Of a stretch of 64,000 nt of DNA, positions 21,369 through 33,100 are shown piece by piece. This DNA is from Ixodes scapularis. Its lineage: Eukaryota > Arthropoda > Arachnida > Ixodida > Ixodidae. Under the pieces are notes generated by a model that searched no databases, was not told the DNA's origin, and saw only the letters and a program-made list of their open reading frames with translations. How positions within the stretch are numbered: the first letter of the stretch is position 1; each line of letters starts with the position of its first letter. The stretch spans positions 47,214,710 through 47,278,709 of the forward strand of contig NW_024609881.1 of NCBI RefSeq assembly GCF_016920785.2, written 5' to 3'. The position numbers were made by a program, and so were the translations under genes.

Positions 21369-21860
21369 TGTTACGTAGAAGTCTGAGAATGAGTCTTGGT
21401 CGGCTGGCCAAGTAGGAACGAGTTCGGCCTGAGCCTGGTGATAGTGTCACGAATGACAAGTGATGAGGCGGCGAATGACTGAGTAAACTGAATGTTTAAT
21501 GGGGCGAACTTGTGCCCAAAAAAACTAAAAGGAAAAAGAAAGATAACAACAGAGCGTCGCGGGCGTCGAAGGCGGCGAAGCAGCAAGATTGAACGCTGGG
21601 GCGAAACTGACTCCGCTCGCCTTGCGGAGTCCCTTATGCACTCTCCTGGTTTTCTGGATAATTCGGCGTAGAACTTTCGGTCCGTAGAATATTGGGAACT
21701 AGATCAGACGAGAATGTTTTTGAATTTACGAGAAGGACAAATTGAAAGAAACAAAAGGACATTTCGCTGACTGGAATCGAACCTACACCTACCGCGCGAA
21801 AGTGAAGCGCGGTAACCACTCGGCCACGCACGCACTTGCTCGCCGACAAGCGTGGCATTA
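21369..21860 (-). mobile_element. Probable 3' LTR of the Ty3/gypsy element
   Basis: On the minus strand, the pol C-terminus (stop at 22008) is followed by about 140 bp and then the purine run AAAGGGGGAG (21870-21861). This is a good polypurine tract, which marks the LTR start immediately after it. The LTR would begin TAATGCC and end ...CTACGTAACA at 21369, giving about 490 bp. It contains an ATTAAA signal near 21492-21499 and a tRNA-like A/B-box module. No second LTR exists in the window to confirm the boundaries, because the 5' end is missing. Confidence 0.45.
21770..21835 (-). promoter_or_regulatory. tRNA-like Pol III A and B boxes in the LTR
   Basis: On the minus strand, TGGCCGAGTGG (21826-21816) is a textbook A box and GGTTCGATTCC (21783-21773) a textbook B box, spaced as in a tRNA gene. 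Between them CCGCGC...GCGCGG forms an anticodon-stem-like hairpin with a 9-nt loop. The D-arm resembles tRNA-Ser, but the long variable arm and proper T stem are missing. So it is a tRNA-like relic or Pol III promoter, not a tRNA. Confidence 0.55.
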
Positions 21861-22007
21861 CTCCCCCTTTAAAAGCGCATCGTCTCGATGCGATGTGCTG
21901 GGAAACAAAAACAACGAAACAAAAAATAATGGCCAACTACGTAGACTTGTGCAGCACAATCCTATCGAGCGTATTACAAAACACAATTCACAGTCCTAAT
22001 GATCGTA

Positions 22008-23062
22008 CTACGGTTTGAGTCGCACGACGTGGTCGACTTCCGGTCGTGGAGGATGGCGTGACAAAGTCCGTGTTCCGTCGGGCATAACCTTGTAGTTCAG
22101 ATCCCCAAGTCGACGAAGCACTTTGTAGGGTCCAAAGTAACGTTTCAGGAGTCTCTCGCTGAGACCGCGGCGGCGAATCGGTGTCCACACCTACACCCTG
22201 TCTCCGGGCTGGAAGTGGACGTCCCGACGACGAAGGTTATAGCGGCCAGTGTCAACACGTTGTTGAGCCCTAATCCGGAGTCAAGCGAGCTGACGGACTT
22301 CTTCTGCCCTTTGGGCAATCACCTGGGCGTCGTCGCTTGCGTCGACAGCCGGTTCGTGGGGTAACATAGCGTCCAGCATTGTCGTTACCTTGCGCCCATG
22401 CACCAGTTGAAAGGGTGTTACTCCGGTGGTCTCTTGTACGGCCGTGTTGTAGGCAAATGTGACGTACGGCAACACCTCGTCCCATGTCTTGTGCTCTACG
22501 TTGACGTACATGGAGATCAGGTCGGCGATGGTCTTGTTGAGTCTCTCTGTTAGCCCGCTGGTCTGAGGGTGGTACGCCGTTGTGCGCCGATGGCTGGTGC
22601 GGCTGAGACGAAGGACTTCTTGCGTCAGCAGGGCCATGAATGATAATCCACGGTCTGAGATCAGAACTTCGGGAGCGCCGTGCCGGAGGACGATGGACTC
22701 GATGAAAAACTTGGCGACTTCAACAGCCGTTCCTGATGGAAGGGCTTTTGTCTCGGCGTACCGCGTGAGATAATCGGTTGCGACGATGATACATCGGTTT
22801 CCTTGCATGGACGGTGGGAAAACTCCGAGTAAATCCATACCAATTTGCTGGAATGGGGCAGATGGCGGCGCAATAGGCTGAAGAAGTCCTGCCGGTCTCG
22901 TCGGTGGCTTCTTCCGTCGTTGACACTCATGGCAAGATCGGGTGTAGTGGTGCACTGTCTTCGCAAGCTTGGGCCAGTAGTACTTCTCACGTATCCTGGC
23001 AAGTGTCCTGCTGTAACCAAGGTGTCCCGCCGTCGGGTCATCGTGGCAGGCTTGAAAGAAAG
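22008..23062 (-). pseudogene. Ty3/gypsy integrase and GPY/F module, with stops
   Basis: Retroelement integrase. Upstream (about 23015-22900) is the zinc-binding HHCC: HDDPTAGH then CHEC. The core domain has the DDE triad: D in IGMDLLG, D in ISDRGLSF, E in SGLTERLN, with exactly 35 residues between the second D and E. After an in-frame TGA at 22283-22281, the same frame continues through a TAG near 22193 into GLSERLLKRYFGPYKVLRRL, a GPY/F module, and ends at 22008. The first ATG of the open core is 22955, but the frame is open upstream because it is part of pol. Both stops lie in otherwise well-conserved frame, so this is a young but inactive copy. Confidence 0.85.
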
Positions 23063-23196
23063 GCTTGAAGACTAGAAGGGATCACCAACAGCCCCGCCGT
23101 GTTGTTGTCGCTGAAGTTCTCCTTGTAGAGCACACCTTGTCGGATGGAGAAGGTTGGCAGTGTTCGTACAAAACCGCGGGGAACGGCGCTTCCTTG

Positions 23197-23771
23197 TCAC
23201 TCTAGGTGCTCAATGAGTGCTCGCAGCTCAGGGTCGTCTCGTTGGAGTGCTGCCATGTCACTGACATCCAGAGCGCCGAGGAAACACTCATCGTCGTCCT
23301 CTTTGGTGCAGGCAGGGCCGGCCTCGACTGGGGCCCTCGACAGGCAGTCGGCGTCATTGTGCTTCCGGCCGGACTTGTACAGCACGGTCATGTCAAACTC
23401 CTGTAGTCGTAGCTCCACCGGGCGAGGCGTCCAGAGGGGTCCTTCAGATATGCCAGCCAGCAGAGCGAGTGGTAGTCTGTGACCACGCGAAAATAACTTA
23501 CATACAAATATGGGCGAAACTTTGTTATTGCCCAGGCGACAGCCAGGCACTCCTTTTCAGTCGTTGTATAGTTCCTCTCCGCGTTGGACAGCGTCCGACT
23601 TGCGTATGCGATAACTCGCTCTGCTCCGTCCTGCACTTGGACGAGTACCGCACCCAGTTCGGTGTTACTGGCGTCGGTGTGGATCTCGGTTTTAGCAAAC
23701 TGGTCGAAATGGCCAAGAATCGGGGGCGTCTGGAGTCTTCGTTTGAGCTCGTCGAATGACCTCTGGTGTTC
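23197..23771 (-). pseudogene. Ty3/gypsy RNase H domain, frameshifted
   Basis: Minus-strand continuation of pol after the stop at 23774-23772. HTDAS (catalytic Asp), VIAYASRTLSNAERNYTTTE (catalytic Glu region; the next residues KECLAVAWA) and VVTDYHSLCWL (catalytic Asp region) follow in order down to about 23412. The frame then shifts by one base and continues LQEFDMTVLYKSGRKHNDAD to 23197, the usual end of the domain before the integrase. The shift is consistent with loss of one base near 23412-23417. Asp/Glu residues are present, but the protein cannot be made in one piece. Confidence 0.8.
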
Positions 23772-24416
23772 TTATGTCCCCTCGAACTTTAGCGCGTCCT
23801 TCGTGAGGTGTGTCAGCGATGCGGATAGTTTGGCGAAGTCTCGAACAAAGCGCCTGTAGTAGGCACAGAGTCCGAGAAATCTTCTTACGGCATTCTTGTC
23901 AGGCGGCGGCGCAAATGCAGCTACGGCGCGGGTCTTCTCGGGGTCAGGTAGAACACCTTTGTTGTTCACGACGTGGCCGAGGAACCTTAGTTCCCCATAG
24001 GCGAACCGACACTTTGTGGGCTTGAGTGACAGGCCGCTGGTCTTGATGGCTTGAAGCACGGCTCGTAGTCGTCTGAGGTGTTCGTCGAAATCTCGTGAGA
24101 ATAGCACGACATCCTCCAAGTAGACGAGGCGGCTCCGCCATTTGAGAGCTTCCAGCACGGTGTCCATGACGCGCTGGAAGGTGGCTGGTGCTGCAAAAAG
24201 TCCGAACGGCATCACTTTGAATTCGTACAGTCCGTCGGGAGTAACGAAGGCAGTTTTCTCCCGGTCACGCTCGTCGACTTTAATCTGCCAGTAACCACTC
24301 TTCAGGTCCAGCGACGAAAAATATCGGGAGTTGTGCAGTCGGTCTACCGTATCGTCGATTTGGGGGAGCGGATAGACGTCCTTCTTCGTCACAGCGTTCA
24401 GTCGACGATGGTCCAC
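23772..24416 (-). pseudogene. Ty3/gypsy reverse transcriptase, catalytic box altered
   Basis: RT fingers and palm: DHRRLNAVTKKDVYPLPQID, FSSLDLKSGYWQIKV (first catalytic Asp), TPDGLYEFKVMPFGLFAAPA, then LVYLEDVVLFS, where the family has YxDD. The first Asp of the YxDD pair is Glu here, which should abolish or cripple polymerisation. The C-terminal part, GHVVNNKGVLPDPEKTRAV and RFLGLCAYYRRFV, is intact. The frame ends at an in-frame TAA (23774-23772) and RNase H follows in the same frame. The N-terminal RT segment lies in another frame upstream (24417-25038). Confidence 0.9.
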
Positions 24417-25045
24417 GCATTCTTTCCGTCATTCCGTCATTCTTTTTTACAAGGACGACTGGGGACGCCCATGGACTTCTTGAGGGTTGACCGATGTCGT
24501 CGTCGAGCATCTCCTGGACTTGATCTTGAATCACTTTCCTTTCCTTTAAGGAGACTCGATACGGCGACTGGTGGACAGGGAGTGCGTCGTCGTCGGTAAT
24601 GATGCGATGTTTCGCCATTGGTGCTTGGCGAACTTTCGATGTCGTAACAAAACAGTCACTGTATTCGGCGAGGAGATCAACCAGTTGCCGGCGCTTCGGA
24701 GCTGGGAGCTCGGAGTCGATGTCGAGCGGCGGCGGCGGCAGCGTCGTGCTCTTCTGCTGTGGCGACGAGGTTTCCTCGGAGATTGCGGTGACCACGGCTG
24801 GCGCCTGAAGCTCCTCGACGTGGCCCACGGTGGTACCCTTCGTTAGGTGCTGCGGCTCCTCTTGAAAGTTGGTCACAAGAACAGTTGTACGTCCTTCTTG
24901 GAAATCCATTACGTCTCTTGCGACACCAATTCCTTTTCCGAGGAGCAGTTGGACGCTGCCTTCCAGAAGAGCATCACCGTGCATGGCTGCGTCAGTTATA
25001 ACGGTGACAAAAACACTCGACCGCAGTGGAAGGTTCACATGGTCG
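24417..25045 (-). pseudogene. Ty3/gypsy protease-RT linker and RT start, 5'-truncated
   Basis: Minus-strand frame from 25038. It covers the segment after the aspartic protease (LLEGSVQLLLGKGIGVARDV, VLVTNFQEEP, GTTVGHVEE), a proline-rich spacer (LPPPPLDID), then the RT entry: HRIITDDDALPVHQSPYRVS, KVIQDQVQEMLDDDIGQPSR, SPWASPVVLVKKND. After KND a short duplication/deletion (ATGACGGA repeated near 24425-24440) throws the frame off. Gag, protease and the 5' LTR are absent: sequence above 25045 is unrelated. The element is therefore 5'-truncated or was cut by a later event at this junction. Confidence 0.8.
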
Positions 25046-25370
25046 CCCTATTGAAAACTATTTTTTTTTACCGGAATGTCATTTCCAGTGAAAGTTTGTT
25101 TTACTGGATTATGGGACTGTTTTCACTTCCAGTAAAGCCGTAGTTTACCGGATTGTCGCCGGATTTTTTACTGGAATGACACCGGTTGTTTTACTGGAAT
25201 GTCACCGTATTTCTACCGGAATGTCACCGGATATTTTACCAGAATGTCGCCGGATTTTGACCGGAAGTTAATTCCAGTAAAAATCTATTTTACTGGATTA
25301 TGGGATTCTTTTCACTTCCAGTAAAGCCAGAATTTACCAGAAGATCGCCAGATTGTCCGGAATTTACTGT
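25046..25370. repeat. CCGGAATGTC minisatellite, duplicated at 189 bp
   Basis: About a dozen units of 22-23 bp follow the pattern TTTTACTGGAATGTCACCGG. A larger segment beginning TTTTACTGGATTATGGGA occurs twice, 189 bp apart (about 25100 and 25289). It starts exactly where gypsy homology stops. Confidence 0.75.
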
Positions 25371-25685
25371 GTTTTTTCTTTCTTTTTTTGGACGTCAACG
25401 GAAGGCACTTAAGAGGAAGCCTGTGAACCGTGGTTGGTTATGTTTACCAGATGCTGGACGGTTCGGTAACAAGTAAAGTGGTTAGTCCATATAGACCTGA
25501 AGGTTCTATGTATTTATTTAACAGGGCCGATACCAGTGAAACAATTTGCACAGCTGTAGACAAAAGTAATCAGACGAAATGGGAACAACCAAGTTCTTTG
25601 CCCCAAAATATATCTTTCAAGGTACTCACAATGCCGCTGGGTAAATTCCTAGACGCACGGTAGTTCAACTAATAAAACCGCGCAG
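25371..25685. other. Unique spacer between minisatellite and satellite
   Basis: No gene recognised. The + frame 25430-25663 (77 codons) has no motif I know. This is the last non-satellite DNA in the window, so it is useful as a unique anchor for the array edge. Confidence 0.5.
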
Positions 25686-25924
25686 GTGCACCACACGGAC
25701 ACACACAGGTATACTGTCAGCATCACGTTTAGCGAAAACCACGGACGCGCGGAGCGAATATCCGCCGCCGTTGAGAGATCCCGGGCACACTCACGATGTC
25801 GTCCCTGATGCCGTCGCCGCGGGTGCACCAGGCGAAAACCACGATCGCGCGGAACGAACATCCGCCGCCGTTGAGAAATTCCGTGGCACACTCACGATGT
25901 CACGCCACTGAGCCGTCGCCGCGG
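25686..25924. repeat. Diverged edge monomers of the satellite
   Basis: The first copy (25686-25822, 137 bp) has an altered, longer start, GTTTAGCG for GCTTAGCG, and GTCGTCCCTGATGCCG near its end. The second (25823-25924, 102 bp) lacks 18 bp (GTCAGTAGCACGCTTAGC) and has an extra base in the CCCGGG area. All later copies keep the 119-bp period, so the true array boundary is seen here. Confidence 0.9.
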
Positions 25925-27100
25925 GTGCACCAGGCGTCGATAGCACGCTTAGCGAAAACCACGATCGCGCGGAACGAACAATCGCCGCCGTTGAGAAATC
26001 CCGGGCACACTCACGATGTCACGCCACTGAGCCGTCGCCGCGGGTGCACCAGGCGTCAGTAGCACGCTTAGCGAAAACCACGATCGCGCGGAACGAACAA
26101 TCGCCGCCGTTGAGAAATCCCGGGCACACTCACGATGTCACGCCACTGAGCCGTCGCCGCGGGTGCACCAGGCGTCGATAGCACGCTTAGCGAAAACCAC
26201 GATCGCGCGGAACGAACAATCGCCGCCGTTGAGAAATCCCGGGCACACTCACGATGTCACGCCACTGAGCCGTCGCCGCGGGTGCACCAGGCGTCAGTAG
26301 AACGCTTAGCGAAAACCACGATCGCGCGGAACGAACAATCGCCGCCGTTGAGAAATCCCGGGCACACTCACGATGTCACGCCACTGAGCCGTCGCCGCGG
26401 GTGCACCAGGCGTCAGTAGCACGCTTAGCGAAAACCACGATCGCGCGAAACGAACAATCGCCGCCGTTGAGAAATCCCGGGCACACTCACGATGTCACGC
26501 CACTGAGCCGTCGCCGCGGGTGCACCAGGCGTCAGTAGCACGCTTAGCGAAAACCACGATCGCGCGGAACGAACAATCGCCGCCGTGGAGAAATCCCGGG
26601 CACACTCACGATGTCACGCCACTGAGCCGTCGCCGCGGGTGCACCAGGCGTCAGTAGCACGCTTAGCGAAAACCACGATCGCGCGGAACGAACAATCGCC
26701 GCCGTTGAGAAATCCCGGGCACACTCACGATGTCACGCCACTGAGCCGTCGCCGCGGGTGCACCAGGCGTCAGTAGCACGCTTAGCGAAAACCACGATCG
26801 CGCGGAACGAACAATCGCCGCCGTTGAGAAATCCCGGGCACACTCACGATGTCAAGCCACTGAGCCGTCGCCGCGGGTGCACCAGGCGTCAGTAGCACGC
26901 TTAGCGAAAACCACGATCGCGCGGAACGAACAATCGCCGCCGTTGAGAAATCCCGGGCACACTCACGATGTCACGCCACTGAGCCGTCGCCGCGGGTGCA
27001 CCAGGCGTCAGTAGCACGCTTAGCGAAAACCACGATCGCGCGGAACGAACAATCGCCGCCCTTGAGAAATCCCGGGCACACTCACGATGTCACGCCACTG

Positions 27101-29480
27101 ATCCGTCGCCGCGGGTGCACCAGGCGTCAGTAGCACGCTTAGCGAAAACCACGATCGCGCGGAACGAACAATCGCCGCCGTTGAGAAATCCCGGGCACAC
27201 TCACGATGTCACGCCACTGAGCCGTCGCCGCGGGTGCACCAGGCGTCGATAGCACGCTTAGCGAAAACCACGATCGCGCGGAACGAACAATCGCCGCCGT
27301 TGAGAAATCCCGGGCACACTCACGATGTCACGCCACTGAGCCGTCGCCGCGGGTGCACCAGGCGTCAGTAGCACGCTTAGCGAAAACCACGATCGCGCGG
27401 AACGAACAATCGCCGCCGTTGAGAAATCCCGGGCACACTCACGATGTCACGCCACTGAGCCGTCGCCGCGGGTGCACCAGGCGTCAGTAGCACGCTTAGC
27501 GAAAACCACGATCGCGCGGAACGAACAATCGCCGCCGTTGAGAAATCCCGGGCACACTCACGATGTCACGCCACTGAGCCGTCGCCGCGGGTGCACCAGG
27601 CGTCAGTAGCACGCTTAGCGAAAACCACGATCGCGCAGAACGAACAATCGCCGCCGTTGAGAAATCCCGGGCACACTCACGATGTCACGCCACTGAGCCG
27701 TCGCCGCGGGTGCACCAGGCGTCAGTAGCACGCTTAGCGAAAACCACGATCGCGCGGAACGAACAATCGCCGCCGTTGAGAAATCCCGGGCACACTCACG
27801 ATGTCACGCCACTGAGCCGTCGCCGCGGGTACACCAGGCGTCAGTAGCACGCTTAGCGAAAACCACGATCGCGCGGAACGAACAATCGCCGCCGTTGAGA
27901 AATCCCGGGCACACTCACGATGTCACGCCACTGAGCCGTCGCCGCGGGTGCACCAGGCGTCAGTAGCACGCTTAGCGAAAACCACGATCGCGCGGAACGA
28001 ACAATCGCCGCCGTTGAGAAATCCCGGGCACACTCACGATGTCACGCCACTGAGCCGTCGCCGCGGGTGCACCAGGCGTCAGTAGCACGCTTAGCGAAAA
28101 CCACGATCGCGCAGAACGAACAATCGCCGCCGTTGAGAAATCCCGGGCACACTCACGATGTCACGCCACTGAGCCGTCGCCGCGGGTGCACCAGGCGTCA
28201 GTAGCACGCTTAGCGAAAACCACGATCGCGCGGAACGAACAATCGCCGCCGTTGAGAAATCCCGGGCACACTCACGATGTCACGCCACTGATCCGTCGCC
28301 GCGGGTGCACCAGGCGTCAGTAGCACGCTTAGCGAAAACCACGATCGCGCGGAACGAACAATCGCCGCCGTTGAGAAATCCCGGGCACACTCACGATGTC
28401 ACGCCACTGAGCCGTCGCCGCGGGTGCACCAGGCGTCGATAGCACGCTTAGCGAAAACCACGATCGCGCGGAACGAACAATCGCCGCCGTTGAGAAATCC
28501 CGGGCACACTCACGATGTCACGCCACTGAGCCGTCGCCGCGGGTGCACCAGGCGTCAGTAGCACGCTTAGCGAAAACCACGATCGCGCGGAACGAACAAT
28601 CGCCGCCGTTGAGAAATCCCGGGCACACTCACGATGTCACGCCACTGAGCCGTCGCCGCGGGTGCACCAGGCGTCAGTAGCACGCTTAGCGAAAACCACG
28701 ATCGCGCGGAACGAACAATCGCCGCCGTTGAGAAATCCCGGGCACACTCACGATGTCACGCCACTGAGCCGTCGCCGCGGGTGCACCAGGCGTCAGTAGC
28801 ACGCTTAGCGAAAACCACGATCGCGCAGAACGAACAATCGCCGCCGTTGAGAAATCCCGGGCACACTCACGATGTCACGCCACTGAGCCGTCGCCGCGGG
28901 TGCACCAGGCGTCAGTAGCACGCTTAGCGAAAACCACGATCGCGCGGAACGAACAATCGCCGCCGTTGAGAAATCCCGGGCACACTCACGATGTCACGCC
29001 ACTGAGCCGTCGCCGCGGGTGCACCAGGCGTCAGTAGCACGCTTAGCGAAAACCACGATCGCGCGGAACGAACAATCGCCGCCGTTGAGAAATCCCGGGC
29101 ACACTCACGATGTCACGCCACTGAGCCGTCGCCGCGGGTGCACCAGGCGTCAGTAGCACGCTTAGCGAAAACCACGATCGCGCGGAACGAACAATCGCCG
29201 CCGTTGAGAAATCCCGGGCACACTCACGATGTCACGCCACTGAGCCGTCGCCGCGGGTGCACCAGGCGTCAGTAGCACGCTTAGCGAAAACCACGATCGC
29301 GCAGAACGAACAATCGCCGCCGTTGAGAAATCCCGGGCACACTCACGATGTCACGCCACTGAGCCGTCGCCGCGGGTGCACCAGGCGTCAGTAGCACGCT
29401 TAGCGAAAACCACGATCGCGCGGAACGAACAATCGCCGCCGTTGAGAAATCCCGGGCACACTCACGATGTCACGCCACTG
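27101..29480. repeat. 10-monomer (1190 bp) tandem duplication
   Basis: The rare variant ACTGATCCG occurs at 27101 and 28291, 1190 bp apart. GCGCAGAACG occurs at 27631, 28107, 28821 and 29297, that is, two pairs offset by exactly 1190. The CGATAG monomer at 27247 is matched at 28437. Boundaries are set by these markers and are approximate to one monomer. Confidence 0.85.
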
Positions 29481-30180
29481 AGCCGTCGCCGCGGGTGCAC
29501 CAGGCGTCGATAGCACGCTTAGCGAAAACCACGATCGCGCGAAACGAACAATCGCCGCCGTTGAGAAATCCCGGGCACACTCACGATGTCACGCCACTGA
29601 GCCGTCGCCGCGGGTGCACCAGGCGTCAGTAGCACGCTTAGCGAAAACCACGATCGCGCGGAACGAACAATCGCCGCCGTTGAGAAATCCCGGGCACACT
29701 CACGATGTCACGCCACTGAGCCGTCGCCGCGGGTGCACCAGGCGTCAGTACCACGCTTAGCGAAAACCACGAACGCGCGGAACGAACAATCGCCGCCGTT
29801 GAGAAATCCCGGGCACACTCACGATGTCACGCCACTGAGCCGTCGCCGCGGGTGCACCAGGCGTCAGTAGCACGCTTAGCGAAAACCACGATCGCGCGGA
29901 ACGAACAATCGCCGCCGTTGAGAAATCCCGGGCACACTCACGATGTCACGCCACTGAGCCGTCGCCGCGGGTGCACCAGGCGTCAGTAGCACGCTTAGCG
30001 AAAACCACGATCGCGCGGAACGAACAATCGCCGCCGTTGAGAAATCCCGGGCACACTCACGATGTCACGCCACTGAGCCGTCGCCGCGGGTGCACCAGGC
30101 GTCAGTAGCACGCTTAGCGAAAACCACGAACGCGCGGAACGAACAATCGCCGCCGTTGAGAAATCCCGGGCACACTCACG

Positions 30181-33100
30181 ATATCACGCCACTGAGCCGT
30201 CGCCGCGGGTGCACCAGGCGTCAGTAGCACGCTTAGCGAAAACCACGATCGCGCGGAACGAACATCCGCCGCCGTTGAGAAATCCCGGGCACACTCACGA
30301 TGTCACGCCACTGAGCCGTCGCCGCGGGTGCACCAGGCGTCGATAGCACGCTTAGCGAAAACCACGATCGCGCGGAACGAACAATCGCCGCCGTTGAGAA
30401 ATCCCGGGCACACTCACGATGTCACGCCACTGAGCCGTCGCCGCGGGTGCACCAGGCGTCAGTAGCACGCTTAGCGAAAACCACGATCGCGCGGAACGAA
30501 CATCCGCCGCCGTTGAGAAATCCCGGGCACACTCACGATGTCACGCCACTGAGCCGTCGCCGCGGGTGCACCAGGCGTCAGTAGCACGCTTAGCGAAAAC
30601 CACGAACGCGCGGAACGAACAATCGCCGCCGTTGAGAAATCCCGGGCACACTCACGATGTCACGCCACTGAACCGTCGCCGCGGGTGCACCAGGCGTCAG
30701 TAGCACGCTTAGTGAAAACCACGATCGCGCGGAACGAACATCCGCCGCCGTTGAGAAATCCCGGGCACACTCACGATGTCACGCCACTGAGCCGTCGCCG
30801 CGGGTGCACCAGGCGTCGATAGCACGCTTAGCGAAAACCACGATCGCGCGGAACGAACAATCGCCGCCGTTGAGAAATCCCGGGCACACTCACGATGTCA
30901 CGCCACTGAGCCGTCGCCGCGGGTGCACCAGGCGTGAGTAGCACGCTTAGCGAAAACCACGATCGCGCGGAACGAACATCCGCCGCCGTTGAGAAATCCC
31001 GGGCACACTCACGATGTCACGCCACTGAGCCGTCGCCGCGGGTGCACCAGGCGTCAGTAGCACGCTTAGCGAAAACCACGAACGCGCGGAACGAACAATC
31101 GCCGCCGTTGAGAAATCCCGGGCACACTCACGATGTCACGCCACTGAGCCGTCGCCGCGGGTGCACCAGCCGTCAGTAGCACGCTTAGCGAAAACCACGA
31201 ACGCGCGGAACGAACAATCGCCGCCGTTGAGAAATCCCGGGCACACTCACGATGTCACGCCACTGAGCCGTCGCCGCGGGTGCACCAGGCGTCAGTAGCA
31301 CGCTTAGCGAAAACCACGATCGCGCGGAACGAACAATCGCCGCCGTTGAGAAATCCCGGGCACACTCACGATGTCACGCCACTGAGCCGTCGCCGCGGGT
31401 GCACCAGGCGTCGATAGCACGCTTAGCGAAAACCACGATCGCGCGGAACGAACAATTGCCGCCGTTGAGAAATCCCGGGCACACTCACGATGTCACGCCA
31501 CTGAGCCGTCGCCGCGGGTGCACCAGGCGTCAGTAGCACGCTTAGCGAAAACCACGATCGCGCGGAACGAACAATCGCCGCCGTTGAGAAATCCCGGGCA
31601 CACTCACGATGTCACGCCACTGAGCCGTCGCCGCGGGTGCACCAGGCGTCAGTAGCACGCTTAGCGAAAACCACGATCGCGCGGAACGAACAATCGCCGC
31701 CGTTGAGAAATCCCGGGCACACTCACGATGTCACGCCACTGAGCCGTCGCCGCGGGTGCACCAGGCGTCAGTAGCACGCTTAGCGAAAACCACGATCGCG
31801 CGGAACGAACATCCGCCGCCGTTGAGAAATCCCGGGCACACTCACGATGTCACGCCACTGAGCCGTCGCCGCGGGTGCACCAGGCGTCAGTAGCACGCTT
31901 AGCGAAAACCACGAACGCGCGGAACGAACAATTGCCGCCGTTGAGAAATCCCGGGCACACTCACGATGTCACGCCACTGAGCCGTCGCCGCGGGTGCACC
32001 AGGCGTCAGTAGCACGCTTAGCGAAAACCACGATCGCGCGGAACGAACATCCGCCGCCGTTGAGAAATCCCGGGCACACTCACGATGTCACGCCACTGAG
32101 CCGTCGCCGCGGGTGCACCAGGCGTCGATAGCACGCTTAGCGAAAACCACGATCGCGCGGAACGAACAATCGCCGCCGTTGAGAAATCCCGGGCACACTC
32201 ACGATGTCACGCCACTGAGCCGTCGCCGCGGGTGCACCAGGCGTCGATAGCACGCTTAGCGAAAACCACGAACGCGCGGAACGAACAATCGCCGCCGTTG
32301 AGAAATCCCGGGCACACTCACGATGTCACGCCACTGAGCCGTCGCCGCGGGAGCACCAGGCGTCGATAGCACGCTTAGCGAAAACCACGATCGCGCGGAA
32401 CGAACAATCGCCGCCGTTGAGAAATCCCGGGCACACTCACGATGTCACGCCACTGAGCCGTCGCCGCGGGTGCACCAGGCGTCAGTAGCACGCTTAGCGA
32501 AAACCACGATCGCGCGGAACGAACAATCGCCGCCGTTGAGAAATCCCGGGCACACTCACGATGTCACGCCACTGATCCGTCGCCGCGGGTGCACCAGGCG
32601 TCAGTAGCACGCTTAGCGAAAACCACGATCGCGCGGAACGAACAATCGCCGCCGTTGAGAAATCCCGGGCACACTCACGATGTCACGCCACTGAGCCGTC
32701 GCCGCGGGTGCACCAGGCGTCGATAGCACGCTTAGCGAAAACCACGATCGCGCGGAACGAACAATCGCCGCCGTTGAGAAATCCCGGGCACACTCACGAT
32801 GTCACGCCACTGAGCCGTCGCCGCGGGTGCACCAGGCGTCAGTAGCACGCTTAGCGAAAACCACGATCGCGCGGAACGAACAATCGGCGCCGTTGAGAAA
32901 TCCCGGGCACACTCACGATGTCACGCCACTGAGCCGTCGCCGCGGGTGCACCAGGCGTCAGTAGCACGCTTAGCGAAAACCACGATCGCGCGGAACGAAC
33001 AATCGCCGCCGTTGAGAAATCCCGGGCACACTCACGATGTCACGCCACTGAGCCGTCGCCGCGGGTGCACCAGGCGTCAGTAGCACGCTTAGCGAAAACC

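Noticed and set aside
21770..21835. Functional tRNA-Ser gene
   Set aside because: It lacks the long variable arm, has a 9-nt anticodon loop and a broken T stem. Only the promoter boxes are intact.
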